Shown piece by piece: positions 52,439 to 61,042 of a stretch of 64,000 nucleotides of DNA. The notes beneath the pieces were generated by a model. It worked only from the letters and a program-made list of their open reading frames with translations, did not search any database and was not told the origin of the DNA. Origin of the DNA: Arcanobacterium ihumii (GTDB lineage: Bacteria > Actinomycetota > Actinomycetes > Actinomycetales > Actinomycetaceae); assembly GCF_900604515.1 (NCBI RefSeq), contig NZ_UWOS01000002.1, positions 248,001 to 312,000 of the forward strand, written 5' to 3'. Position 1 is the stretch's first letter; every line of letters starts with the position of its first letter. A program made the position numbers and the translations under genes.

Positions 52439-52499
52439 TTACAGCCTGCCAGTTGTTCGAAACAATTTTACGCGCATAATGACTTTTCTCGATAACGGA

Positions 52500-54482
52500 T
52501 TAAGTATCAGTTTCATCGAATAACCTACGCTGATTTTCGAGTTCGATAAGTCTCGCAAACAGCACTGATTGTTGTTCAGAATCATTGCACCGTTGCATCT
52601 CACTACGAAGATCTGCGATTTGACGCATGAATCCGTGACGCACCAGAGACATCATCACTCCTCGAACGTAGCGCCACATATCTGAAGCACGATCCTCAGC
52701 AATAGGTTCAACAGCCAAATGGGCAATCGCAGACTTCACATCATCGGGAGCCCCGTCCATGATTTTGTTGACATACCACGTCGTCGCACCCATTTGAGCT
52801 TGTTCTTCATCGACACCTTGGTCAAGAAGCTGGTGAATATAGTTTTGGAATATCCCTACGCCACCAGCTCCTTGAATTGTGTCAAAGACATAGCGGTGAA
52901 TAGGGAGAGTAAAGGATTGACTAGGCAAACTCTGTACATTCGCCTCTTGTGCCATACGGGGAAGCTGAACCATAATTTCAAGGGCGGCACGCTCAACTTT
53001 CTCGATCGGATCACGGATTAAGTCGCGTTCTTTTAATATAGGCTCAGCAGTACTGTGTTCTTCTTCCTCACGGTCTTCCGTTGTTGCAGTAATAGCCAGT
53101 GTTTGCGCGTTCAACGCTTTTGCCGCTTCGTGAACAGATAACTGTACCGAAGTTTCATCCATTCCAAGCCACCCCGAAAGTTCACGGGTATATTCGTGGC
53201 GAAGAACGCGATCCTTAATAGAAGCAACGATAGGTGATGCTGCCCGCAAACCCGCTGCACGCCCCTCGGCATTTTCTAGTGGAAGATCCTTCAATAGCGA
53301 ACGAATAACAAATGCAAAGAGTGGCTCTCTGCTCGAAATAATCTCCAGCACCGCGGCATCACCGTATTTCATACGAACTTCGCAAGGATCCAAACCACCA
53401 GGTGATATCGCAACGAAAGTCTGTGCACCAAAATTTTGATCTTCTTGGAAAGCCCTAATCGCCGCTTTTTGCCCTGCAGCATCGCCATCAAAGGTGAAGA
53501 TTACTTCCCCACCCATACTCTGGCCTGTATGGAGCATGACGCCGGATCCTGGTGCCTGAGTATCGCGTAAAAGCCGCCTAGCAATCTTCACATGTTCATG
53601 ACCAAACGCTGTTCCACAAGTTGCCACGGCGTGTGGAACGCCTGCTAAGTGTGCGGCCATAACGTCAGTATAACCCTCTACCACAACAATCTTGCGGTCG
53701 GTCGAAATTGCTTTTTTCGCTCGATCTAAACCATAGAGGACTTGAGACTTCTTATAGATACTTGTTTCAGGAGTATTGAGATATTTGGGGCCATCGTCGT
53801 CATCGCGCATGCGGCGCGCCCCAAAACCGATCGGATCACCCGTAATAGAGTGAATCGGCCACATGATTCTGCCACGAAAACGATCGTAGGCACCTCGCGT
53901 TCCTTGGGTAACCAGCCCCGCAGCAAGAATCTCTTTTTCGGTAAACCCACGTTTGCGCAGTTCTTTAAGTAACGAATCCCAGGTATTAGGCGAATACCCG
54001 ATTCGATACGAAGCAATAACTGAATCGTCAAAGCCGCGTTCATAGAGCAACTCTTTGGCAGCTCGGCCTTCAGGAGTAAGTAAGTTTCGAATATAGAACT
54101 CTTCAGCAACGCGATTGGCATCGATAAGCCTAGCACGAGTGGGTTCACCTTGATTTCGTGAAGATTGCACGCCGTTGTCTTCATATTCGACGTGAATACC
54201 AGACTTTCGTGCGAGCAACTCAACGGCCTCAACAAAGGAGATATGCTCGATTTTTTCGACGAAAGAAATAGCATCCCCGCCTTCTCCGCAACCGAAACAA
54301 TGCCAACGTCCCACATGCGGACGGACATTAAACGAGGGAGTTTTTTCGTCGTGGAATGGGCATAACCCTTTCAACGAGCCAGTGCCAGCGGATTTGAGCG
54401 TGATGTATTCAGAAATCACATCTTCGATCCTGGTTCGGTCTCGAACCTCCTCGATAATTTCACGCTTAATCAATCCAGCCAT
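52500..54482 (-). CDS. dnaG: DNA primase
   Basis: A 660-residue primase that lays down RNA primers at the replication fork. Zinc-binding domain (CPFHDEKTPSF with the later CFGCGEGGD), the RNA polymerase core with FRGRIMWPI, the TOPRIM motif VVEGYTDVMAAH and acidic metal site TFDGDAAGQKA, and a C-terminal helicase-binding domain are present in order. It follows dgt by 28 bases, the usual actinobacterial dgt-dnaG operon. Confidence 0.96.
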   Translation of the reverse strand: MAGLIKREIIEEVRDRTRIEDVISEYITLKSAGTGSLKGLCPFHDEKTPSFNVRPHVGRWHCFGCGEGGDAISFVEKIEHISFVEAVELLARKSGIHVEYEDNGVQSSRNQGEPTRARLIDANRVAEEFYIRNLLTPEGRAAKELLYERGFDDSVIASYRIGYSPNTWDSLLKELRKRGFTEKEILAAGLVTQGTRGAYDRFRGRIMWPIHSITGDPIGFGARRMRDDDDGPKYLNTPETSIYKKSQVLYGLDRAKKAISTDRKIVVVEGYTDVMAAHLAGVPHAVATCGTAFGHEHVKIARRLLRDTQAPGSGVMLHTGQSMGGEVIFTFDGDAAGQKAAIRAFQEDQNFGAQTFVAISPGGLDPCEVRMKYGDAAVLEIISSREPLFAFVIRSLLKDLPLENAEGRAAGLRAASPIVASIKDRVLRHEYTRELSGWLGMDETSVQLSVHEAAKALNAQTLAITATTEDREEEEHSTAEPILKERDLIRDPIEKVERAALEIMVQLPRMAQEANVQSLPSQSFTLPIHRYVFDTIQGAGGVGIFQNYIHQLLDQGVDEEQAQMGATTWYVNKIMDGAPDDVKSAIAHLAVEPIAEDRASDMWRYVRGVMMSLVRHGFMRQIADLRSEMQRCNDSEQQSVLFARLIELENQRRLFDETDT

Positions 54483-54510
54483 GAAGGTATTCTAACCGCA
54501 ATTCAGAGAT

Positions 54511-55824
54511 TTAATTACGCAGCATCCCACAAAGATGGGCATGCCACTGACGTGCAGACTGGTCTGTCAAAGAAGCAATTTGATCGGCAATGACGCGGCG
54601 CCGATCCGCTTCGGTTTCGGCAGCATTCCAAAAACCTAGAAAAACCGGCTCAAGTCGTTCGCGTGGTGCTTCGCTGATCGCGTCCATCAGATCATATAGC
54701 AAAGAGCGTTGTGTGTAATATACCGGCTCGTGTTCGCGAGGCTGCATAACGTAGTGAACCGCCATCCCTTTCAACAAGAGAATCTCCGCCTTAGTTTCAT
54801 CTGGGATAACAACATCTGCACTGTAGCGAATTAATGGATCGTTGCCATATTCACCGATGGTTGCCTGAGAAACTGCAAATACGAACCTTCCGATAAGATC
54901 AGAAGTCAAATCTTTTAAGAGTGCCAAATCACGCAGATTTCCTGAAAACTCTCGTGGCCATGTAGGCATCTGAGAGAGTCGATTAAAAGCCTGTGTAAGC
55001 TCATCTTCGGTGGCAGCTCTGCCATACCAATTCAAAGTTGAAGCAACGATCTGCTCTCTATCCATCATCATATTTGACAAGACCAATGGAGATTGCCCAG
55101 AATTTGAGCTCGACGTGATGCTGTGGACAACGGCATCTTCCACGTCATGAACAGAATAAGCAATATCGTCAGATAAGTCCATCACCTGGGCTTCCATGCA
55201 CCTGCGATGCTCATAGCTTTGGTGAGACCATTCGAAAACGGCACGGTCGTCGTCGTAAGCACCAAATTTTCTCGATGTTGACGCCGGTTTCTCACCTTGC
55301 ATCCATGGGTATTTAATCGTGGCATCTAAGGTGGCACGCGTAAGGTTCAATCCCGCAGACCTACCATCTGCATGGAAACGCTTTGGCTCAAGTCGCGTAA
55401 GCACTCGCAAGGTCTGGGCGTTTCCTTCAAATCCACCGATATCGCTGAGCATATCATCAAGAGCATGTTCGCCGTTATGACCAAAAGGTGGATGTCCAAT
55501 ATCGTGGCACAAACAGGCTGTTTCCACGATATCTGGATCGCAACCTAGAATCTTTGCAAGTGAACGACCAACCTGTGCAACTTCAAGAGAATGCGTCAAA
55601 CGGGTGCGAATAAAGTCATCGGATTCTGGCCCAAGAACTTGTGTTTTAGCGCCGAGACGTCGCAAAGCTGAGGAATGTAATACACGAGCACGATCTCTTT
55701 CAAAATCGGTTCGAGCATTATTTTTCGGTGGCTCGGTCACCCACCGCTCAACGTCTGTCGCTTCATAATCTGTGTGCACAACATCTACGATACCGAGTTT
55801 TCGTGGCACAATAAGACTGTGCAT
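54511..55824 (-). CDS. dgt: dGTPase-like HD-domain triphosphohydrolase
   Basis: A 437-residue HD-superfamily enzyme that hydrolyses dGTP or other dNTPs. Conserved parts: RTDFERDRARVLHSSALRRLGAKTQV, RTRLTHSLEVAQVGR, and CLCHDIGHPPFGHNGE with the metal-binding His-Asp. The start is uncertain: the ATG at 55822-55824 has no ribosome site, and a GTG six codons later is possible. The start overlaps that of the divergent gene at 55819. Operon with dnaG. Confidence 0.91.
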   Translation of the reverse strand: MHSLIVPRKLGIVDVVHTDYEATDVERWVTEPPKNNARTDFERDRARVLHSSALRRLGAKTQVLGPESDDFIRTRLTHSLEVAQVGRSLAKILGCDPDIVETACLCHDIGHPPFGHNGEHALDDMLSDIGGFEGNAQTLRVLTRLEPKRFHADGRSAGLNLTRATLDATIKYPWMQGEKPASTSRKFGAYDDDRAVFEWSHQSYEHRRCMEAQVMDLSDDIAYSVHDVEDAVVHSITSSSNSGQSPLVLSNMMMDREQIVASTLNWYGRAATEDELTQAFNRLSQMPTWPREFSGNLRDLALLKDLTSDLIGRFVFAVSQATIGEYGNDPLIRYSADVVIPDETKAEILLLKGMAVHYVMQPREHEPVYYTQRSLLYDLMDAISEAPRERLEPVFLGFWNAAETEADRRRVIADQIASLTDQSARQWHAHLCGMLRN

Positions 55825-56910
55825 ACGGATACTTCAAATTATGAGCTAACATCACAAACGCCAGAAGACTCCGATACGACCGTCCTTCATTCCAAGTTTC
55901 GCCATTCATCACCTTGGTTCGACTATGCCACATGGTACCGAGTTCACCCTAATAGAGTCGAAACCACCGACGATGTTCTAACGCTGATTGCAACCGGTGC
56001 TCGCCACGGAATTCGCACGATAACCGTACCGGGGATTGCGCCAGACGGCGACCCTCGCTACCGAGATCGTGTTCTTTCAAAGGCACAACAGCGCGAAATC
56101 AGAATCTTGGTAGATATTAGTTCAGAGATGTATGAAGCCTATGGAATTGCATCTCCTTTCAGCTACGAAAATTTAACTGACCTCGTTCATCTTTGGATCG
56201 AATCAGGAGCTAGAGGAATCGAATTAGGGAATTTTTCGTGTTTTACTGACTCACAAGACATTACGGTTTTTGGCACACACCGACTTGCCTCCTTGGAGAA
56301 GCTAGTAAATGTTCTTGACCCGGAGGCTGCTATCTCTATTGGTTTTCCTCAGATTACCGATGAAATCTTGAATGCCTGGTTAGACACAAATTTCTATAAC
56401 ATCGTTCGTGCAGAATTCCATATTCAAGACCACACAATCGAGTCATTCACCAGCTATCTTCAAAAAACCTACGCAACTTTTGATCAGTTCAACCGAATGA
56501 CAACTTGGAATCTTCGCCCAGATATCCTTAACGAGGCACACCATACCCTTTCAGCTTCAGCTCGCGTATGCATTATTCTGGCTCTTCCGGGAATAGTTTA
56601 CTTCGAGAGCAAGGCCATGGGTTACTCCCCTTTTACGCGCCATGCTCTACGTTTACGCGAAACTCTGGCGCTTCATAATGCCAGTATCGCAGTTGCACAC
56701 AATTCTCAGCCAGGTGTCTGCCACCTGTTGGTTGGACCGATTGAGATACGAATCAATGTAGAGCGCTCGGAAGGCGAAATTCTTCCTCCAGATTGTGAAA
56801 TCTTGCTTTCGTCGTCGGGAAACTTGCCGATGGCAGACGACGGCACCTCACGGATACTGCCCTTAGGCGAAGTGGTGTGGATAGATCATCGGTCTACTAG
56901 TAGATCATAA
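55819..56910 (+). CDS. GH13 (alpha-amylase-fold)-like protein lacking catalytic residues
   Basis: About 363 residues from the GTG at 55819 (an ATG at 55774 would add 15). The order of segments follows a GH13 barrel: WYRVHP (39-44, cf. WYQIYP), an early GARHGIRTITVPGI strand, REIRILVDIS (cf. RVIVDIV), LWIESGARGIELGN (cf. FWLDRGVDGFRIDV), WNLRPD (cf. SNHD), and LALPGIVYFES...GYSP (cf. LPGxxYIYQGEELG). The nucleophile Asp is Gly137, its preceding Arg is Glu135, and the general-acid Glu is Phe176 (SIGFPQ); the third Asp (235) remains. Domain B is almost absent. It is likely a non-catalytic glycan-binding or structural relative. Neither start has a ribosome site. Confidence 0.6.
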   Translation: MHTDTSNYELTSQTPEDSDTTVLHSKFRHSSPWFDYATWYRVHPNRVETTDDVLTLIATGARHGIRTITVPGIAPDGDPRYRDRVLSKAQQREIRILVDISSEMYEAYGIASPFSYENLTDLVHLWIESGARGIELGNFSCFTDSQDITVFGTHRLASLEKLVNVLDPEAAISIGFPQITDEILNAWLDTNFYNIVRAEFHIQDHTIESFTSYLQKTYATFDQFNRMTTWNLRPDILNEAHHTLSASARVCIILALPGIVYFESKAMGYSPFTRHALRLRETLALHNASIAVAHNSQPGVCHLLVGPIEIRINVERSEGEILPPDCEILLSSSGNLPMADDGTSRILPLGEVVWIDHRSTSRS

Positions 56911-56921
56911 TTACGTCCAGC

Positions 56922-58133
56922 TCAGCCCCCTGAAACACCGATCTCAGCTTCGTGAATCTTTGCGCGTTGCATTTCATTTAAGGTGTGGCTATCGAGCCAG
57001 GACTCGGGAAGATGTGGCCGTTTGGGATTGCCTGCTCGTCCGCGAGCTCCTTGCGCTGCCTGCGGAAATTCTTGGTCAAGATCCAGCTTGCTAAGCCGTT
57101 GTTTAAGCTCCTCAAGAGTGCTAACCAAGCCCAGTTCATGACGTACTTCCCCGCCGACTGAAAAGCCACGCATATACCAACTCATATGCTTGCGCATTTC
57201 GCGCAAAGCGCGGTGTTCGTCATCGAAATGTTCGATAGACAGTTGCGCATGGCGCACAATTACATCGGCAACTTCTCGCAACGTGGGTCGATACCGTTCT
57301 GTACTCCCGTGCTGAGCCGCGGCGATATCGAAGAAAATCCACGGGCGTCCCTGACATCCGCGTCCAATCACGACGCCGTCACAACCAGTGTAATCCATCA
57401 TCCTCTGTGCATCGCTTGCTTCAAAGACATCCCCATTACCAAAAACGGGCAGATCCGAACACTCTTTGAGGATCGCTATCTTTTCCCAATCTGCTTCTCC
57501 CGCATAATGCTGCTGGGTGGTACGTGCATGCAGGGTTAATGCACTGATACCTGCGTTACGTGCAATTTTCGCAACATCCCTATATGTCTCATGATCATCG
57601 TCTATCCCGATCCGAAATTTAGCGGAAACTGGAACCTGGTGTGATCGATGCTTAGAAGTAGCCTCTGATGCTTCGACTGCTGCTGTAACTACCTCTTCGA
57701 ATAAGTCGTGTTTCCAGGGCAATGCCGAACCGCCACCTTTTCTGGTGACTTTGGGCACCGGACACCCAAAATTTAAGTCAATATGATCTGCTAGGTCTTC
57801 TTCGATGAGGATCTTCACCGCAGCTGCTGTGGTTGCAGGTTGTACGCCGTAAAGCTGTACGGACCTTACCGGATCACCTACATCCGGTTTTACCATATTC
57901 AGAGTCTCAGGAATGCGTTCCACCAATGCCCGAGTCGTAATCATTTCGCAGATATACAGCCCAGCTGGTGCATAAGTTCCGTCGGTGCGTCCTGAGGGTG
58001 CTTCAAAATTGCCACTTTGCGCACCAAGCTGCCCAAATTCCCGGCAAATCTGGCGAAAAGGTGGATTTGTAACTCCGGCCATTGGCGATAACATCACCGG
58101 AGTTCCAATGGCTACTTCACCAATATTGATCAT
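56922..58133 (-). CDS. dusB: tRNA-dihydrouridine synthase
   Basis: A 403-residue FMN enzyme reducing uridines in tRNA. The N-terminal SPMAGVTNPPFR, the catalytic-Cys segment LNFGCPVPKVTRKGGGSAL, the LHART loop and GVVIGRGCQGRPWIF are all present, followed by the helical tRNA-binding domain. It is of the DusB type. Two bases after the yibE/F gene, third in the glyQS-yibE/F-dusB operon; convergent with the GH13-like gene. Confidence 0.93.
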   Translation of the reverse strand: MINIGEVAIGTPVMLSPMAGVTNPPFRQICREFGQLGAQSGNFEAPSGRTDGTYAPAGLYICEMITTRALVERIPETLNMVKPDVGDPVRSVQLYGVQPATTAAAVKILIEEDLADHIDLNFGCPVPKVTRKGGGSALPWKHDLFEEVVTAAVEASEATSKHRSHQVPVSAKFRIGIDDDHETYRDVAKIARNAGISALTLHARTTQQHYAGEADWEKIAILKECSDLPVFGNGDVFEASDAQRMMDYTGCDGVVIGRGCQGRPWIFFDIAAAQHGSTERYRPTLREVADVIVRHAQLSIEHFDDEHRALREMRKHMSWYMRGFSVGGEVRHELGLVSTLEELKQRLSKLDLDQEFPQAAQGARGRAGNPKRPHLPESWLDSHTLNEMQRAKIHEAEIGVSGG

Positions 58134-58135
58134 GA

Positions 58136-59374
58136 TTAGTATGCCTTTCCTGGCGAAACAGGAGCGAGGATAGCAGCAATTACCGTCGTCATCGGAATTG
58201 CCAATACCAGTCCGATAGAAGCCACTAAGGTTCGTACAATTTCTTCAGCGACTTCACCGATCACGAAGAAATCAATGAATCCACGATCAATTAAAGCCGC
58301 TGCCATCAGGAGCGGAAGTGCAGTTCCAACATAGGCGAATGCCAAAGTGTAGACAGTGGAGGCGATGTGATCGCGACCCACCACCATACCTTGACGAACC
58401 AGTTGTTTCCTGCTCGCTGAAGGATTTGCGGTATGTAGTTCCCAGACGGTTGAAACCTGCGTAATTGTAACGTCATTCAGGGCACCAAGACCGGCAAGAA
58501 CCATTCCCGCCAGCAGAATTTGTTGCATCGAGACACTGGGAAGATGCCCTGTCAAAGAGATTGCGGCATCGCTATATGTTCCGGTCAGATTACTGCTGCC
58601 AATCGAAATTACCGCAGCCAAAGCCGTGATTAGGAGACCCGCAAATGTACCGATCACTGCCGTGGTTGTTCGGATTGAGATCCCATGGGCAAAGTAAATG
58701 GAAGCAAACATCATGGCTGCAGAACCAACCGCGACCACCAAGAACGCCGGTTTCCCTGCCATAAGTGCGGGCAAAAGGAAGAATACGACGACGGCAAGAG
58801 ATACCGCTAACCCAACCAGCGCAGCAAGTCCCTTACCACGTGCAACCAGGGCAACTACCAGAATGTAGATAATAACGATGGCCGCCAGAGGCATATTTCG
58901 ATGGAAATCCACAAAGATGTAGGCTGTTCCAGTAGAGATTGCATCTGGTGAGAATAAAGCTTCTACAGAGTCACCTACATCTAAACCGTTTTTGACGATT
59001 TCCAAAGGGACGCTGAGCGAAACATCAACCCCATCAAGCTTCATCTTCACTGGGGTCTTACCATTTTGGTCCGTTTTACCAATCGCGGAGATCTCTCCAA
59101 TTACCTTTTCGGTTCCTGGGGCATTGAGTTCATAGGATCCAACTTTAGATTCCGCAGCAGATGGCCACAGTAAAATCATGGCTATGACCGTTAGAATCGC
59201 AATCGGCACAATTATTGCTGAAAGCAAGCGAATAACTTTCTTCCGAGACTGTGGATCTAGATCCAAACGGCCCGAATGAGAATGCGAGTGCATGTGGTGA
59301 TGAAGATTCTCTGAGGTATTCGAAAGGGTGCGACTTGTTTCATCCGCACCCTTCGATTTATTTAAAAAGTTCAC
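58136..59374 (-). CDS. YibE/F-family membrane protein
   Basis: A 412-residue membrane protein with about eight helices. The N-terminal cytoplasmic part is His-rich (HHHMHSHSHSG), followed by a first helix, an extracellular domain of about 90 residues, and the YibE/F core (GLNDVTITQVSTVWEL and a C-terminal VLAIPMTTVIAAIL). The GTG at 59374 has AAGGAC upstream and starts 13 bases after glyQS; an upstream start would overlap glyQS. The function of the family is unknown. The histidines raise a metal link, in line with the zinc transport genes nearby. Confidence 0.85.
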   Translation of the reverse strand: MNFLNKSKGADETSRTLSNTSENLHHHMHSHSHSGRLDLDPQSRKKVIRLLSAIIVPIAILTVIAMILLWPSAAESKVGSYELNAPGTEKVIGEISAIGKTDQNGKTPVKMKLDGVDVSLSVPLEIVKNGLDVGDSVEALFSPDAISTGTAYIFVDFHRNMPLAAIVIIYILVVALVARGKGLAALVGLAVSLAVVVFFLLPALMAGKPAFLVVAVGSAAMMFASIYFAHGISIRTTTAVIGTFAGLLITALAAVISIGSSNLTGTYSDAAISLTGHLPSVSMQQILLAGMVLAGLGALNDVTITQVSTVWELHTANPSASRKQLVRQGMVVGRDHIASTVYTLAFAYVGTALPLLMAAALIDRGFIDFFVIGEVAEEIVRTLVASIGLVLAIPMTTVIAAILAPVSPGKAY

Positions 59375-59387
59375 ACAAGTCCTTGAC

Positions 59388-60782
59388 TCAGGCGCCAATG
59401 AGCTTTCCAGCTAGGAATTGCTCAACCTCGGCGATCGGAATACGAATCTGTGCCATCGTATCGCGATCACGTACGGTTACTGCGTCATCCTCTAGCGAGT
59501 CGAAATCAACCGTGATGCAGTAAGGAGTTCCAATCTCGTCTTGACGACGGTAACGACGACCAACTGCACCTGCATCATCGAAATCAATATTCCAATGACG
59601 ACGCAGGTTCGTTGCGATTTCACGTGCGAGCGGCGAAAGCTTTTCTGACCTTGATAACGGAAGTACTGCTGCCTTGACTGGAGCAAGACGTGGATCGAGT
59701 TTAAGAACAATACGCTTGTCTACGCCACCCTTGGTATTTGGAGCTTCATCTTCGGTGTACGCTTCAACTAGGAAGGCCATCATCGAACGCGTCAGACCTG
59801 CTGAAGGCTCGATGACGTACGGAGTGTAACGTTCGCCGGTTGCTTGGTCAAAGTATTCAAGCTTCTTTCCAGATGCTTCGGAGTGTGAAGAAAGATCGAA
59901 GTCCGTACGATTTGCAATTCCTTCGAGCTCTCCCCATTCGCTTCCCTGGAAACCAAAACGGTATTCGATATCGACCGTACGCTTAGAGTAATGCGAGAGT
60001 TTTGCCTGCGGATGCTCGTAGAGGCGAAGGTTTTCTGGAGAAACACCGAGTTCCTTGTACCATGCCACGCGAGCATCAATCCACGACTGGTGCCACTCTT
60101 CGTCTTCACCTGGTTTAACGAAGAATTCGAGCTCCATCTGTTCGAATTCACGAGTACGGAAAATAAAGTTGCCTGGCGTAATTTCGTTACGGAAAGACTT
60201 TCCAACCTGGCCTATTCCAAACGGAGGCTTGCGGCGCGCCGTCGTCAATACGTTATTAAAATTAACGAAAATTCCCTGTGCGGTTTCTGGACGAAGATAG
60301 TGCAAGCCTGATTCGTCGTCAACTGGTCCTAAGTAGGTCTTGAGAAGTCCCGAGAATGGCTTAGACTCGGTCCAGGTTCCGCGGTTGCCACAATTTGGGC
60401 ATGCAACGTCGGACATTGAAACTTCTTCTTCGGCGATTCCCTTCTTCTCTGCATATTCTTCGATAAGTTGGTCTTCACGCAGGCGTTTATGGCACGACGT
60501 GCACTCAATAAGTGGATCAGAAAAGGTTGCAACATGACCAGATGCTACCCATACCTCACGAGGAAGAATGATTGAGGAATCGAGACCAACGACGTCCTCA
60601 CGCGCAGTAACATTTGCCTTCCACCACTGGCGCTTGATGTTTTCTTTGAGCTCAACACCAAGTGGACCGTAATCCCATGCCGAACGAGTTCCACCATAGA
60701 TTTCACCCGCTGGGAAAACGAAGCCACGACGCTTCGCAAGAGAAATTACGTTGTCTAACCGAGATGGTGCAGGTTTACCCAT
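59388..60782 (-). CDS. glyQS: Glycyl-tRNA synthetase (homodimeric class II)
   Basis: A 464-residue class IIa synthetase. Motif I region [20 protein letters not shown], motif [27 protein letters not shown], motif [15 protein letters not shown], and the C-terminal anticodon-binding domain are present. An N-terminal CxxC...CPNC pair (around 85-130) probably binds zinc, as in related enzymes. ATG at 60782 with AAGGAG; upstream open sequence is leader. The leader holds two similar hairpins (see 60804-60849). Confidence 0.96.
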   Translation of the reverse strand: MGKPAPSRLDNVISLAKRRGFVFPAGEIYGGTRSAWDYGPLGVELKENIKRQWWKANVTAREDVVGLDSSIILPREVWVASGHVATFSDPLIECTSCHKRLREDQLIEEYAEKKGIAEEEVSMSDVACPNCGNRGTWTESKPFSGLLKTYLGPVDDESGLHYLRPETAQGIFVNFNNVLTTARRKPPFGIGQVGKSFRNEITPGNFIFRTREFEQMELEFFVKPGEDEEWHQSWIDARVAWYKELGVSPENLRLYEHPQAKLSHYSKRTVDIEYRFGFQGSEWGELEGIANRTDFDLSSHSEASGKKLEYFDQATGERYTPYVIEPSAGLTRSMMAFLVEAYTEDEAPNTKGGVDKRIVLKLDPRLAPVKAAVLPLSRSEKLSPLAREIATNLRRHWNIDFDDAGAVGRRYRRQDEIGTPYCITVDFDSLEDDAVTVRDRDTMAQIRIPIAEVEQFLAGKLIGA

Positions 60783-60803
60783 GAAATACACTCCTTGTTG
60801 AGT

Positions 60804-60849
60804 CCACATCTGGCTGATGTGGTGGTTTTTCTGCCACTGGCTGTGGCAG
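60804..60849 (-). promoter_or_regulatory. Tandem hairpins with identical loops in the glyQS leader
   Basis: Two 7-bp perfect stems, 60804-60810/60816-60822 and 60831-60837/60843-60849, share the five-base loop (AGCCA in the transcript) and are eight bases apart. They sit 22 bases before the start codon. They are not followed by T-runs and do not fit a T-box or a terminator. Confidence 0.55.
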
Positions 60850-60914
60850 TGTCCAAGCACCGAATCCGGTTGCCGAACGTTGGTAAAGGGTTCAAAATTC
60901 CCTCTACCATTTAG

Positions 60915-60920
60915 ATTGTA
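60915..60920 (-). promoter_or_regulatory. Possible -10 box of glyQS
   Basis: TACAAT on the minus strand, with TTATCA 18 bases further upstream as a weak -35. It would give a leader of about 125 bases that includes both hairpins. Confidence 0.35.
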
Positions 60921-61015
60921 CGAAACAACGCTCAAAGATGATAACAATGCCTTGAAATTCTGAGAACAAAGGTCAAATATCACACGCCTTTGGCTTGACT
61001 ATCACACCTCAAATA

Positions 61016-61032
61016 ATGAGAATTGTTCGCAT
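61016..61032. promoter_or_regulatory. Candidate Zur-type operator ahead of znuA
   Basis: ATGAGAA-TTG-TTCGCAT, a 7-3-7 inverted repeat with one mismatch, similar to actinobacterial Zur boxes (TGAAAATCATTTTCA, about 10 of 15 positions). It overlaps a possible -10 (GAGAAT at 61018) that is 17 bases from TTGACT at 60995. Confidence 0.45.
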
Positions 61033-61042
61033 GAAGGAAAAA

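Noticed and set aside
60783-60994. T-box or glycine riboswitch ahead of glyQS
   Set aside because: No T-box antiterminator consensus, no specifier stem and no glycine aptamer pattern; only two short hairpins.
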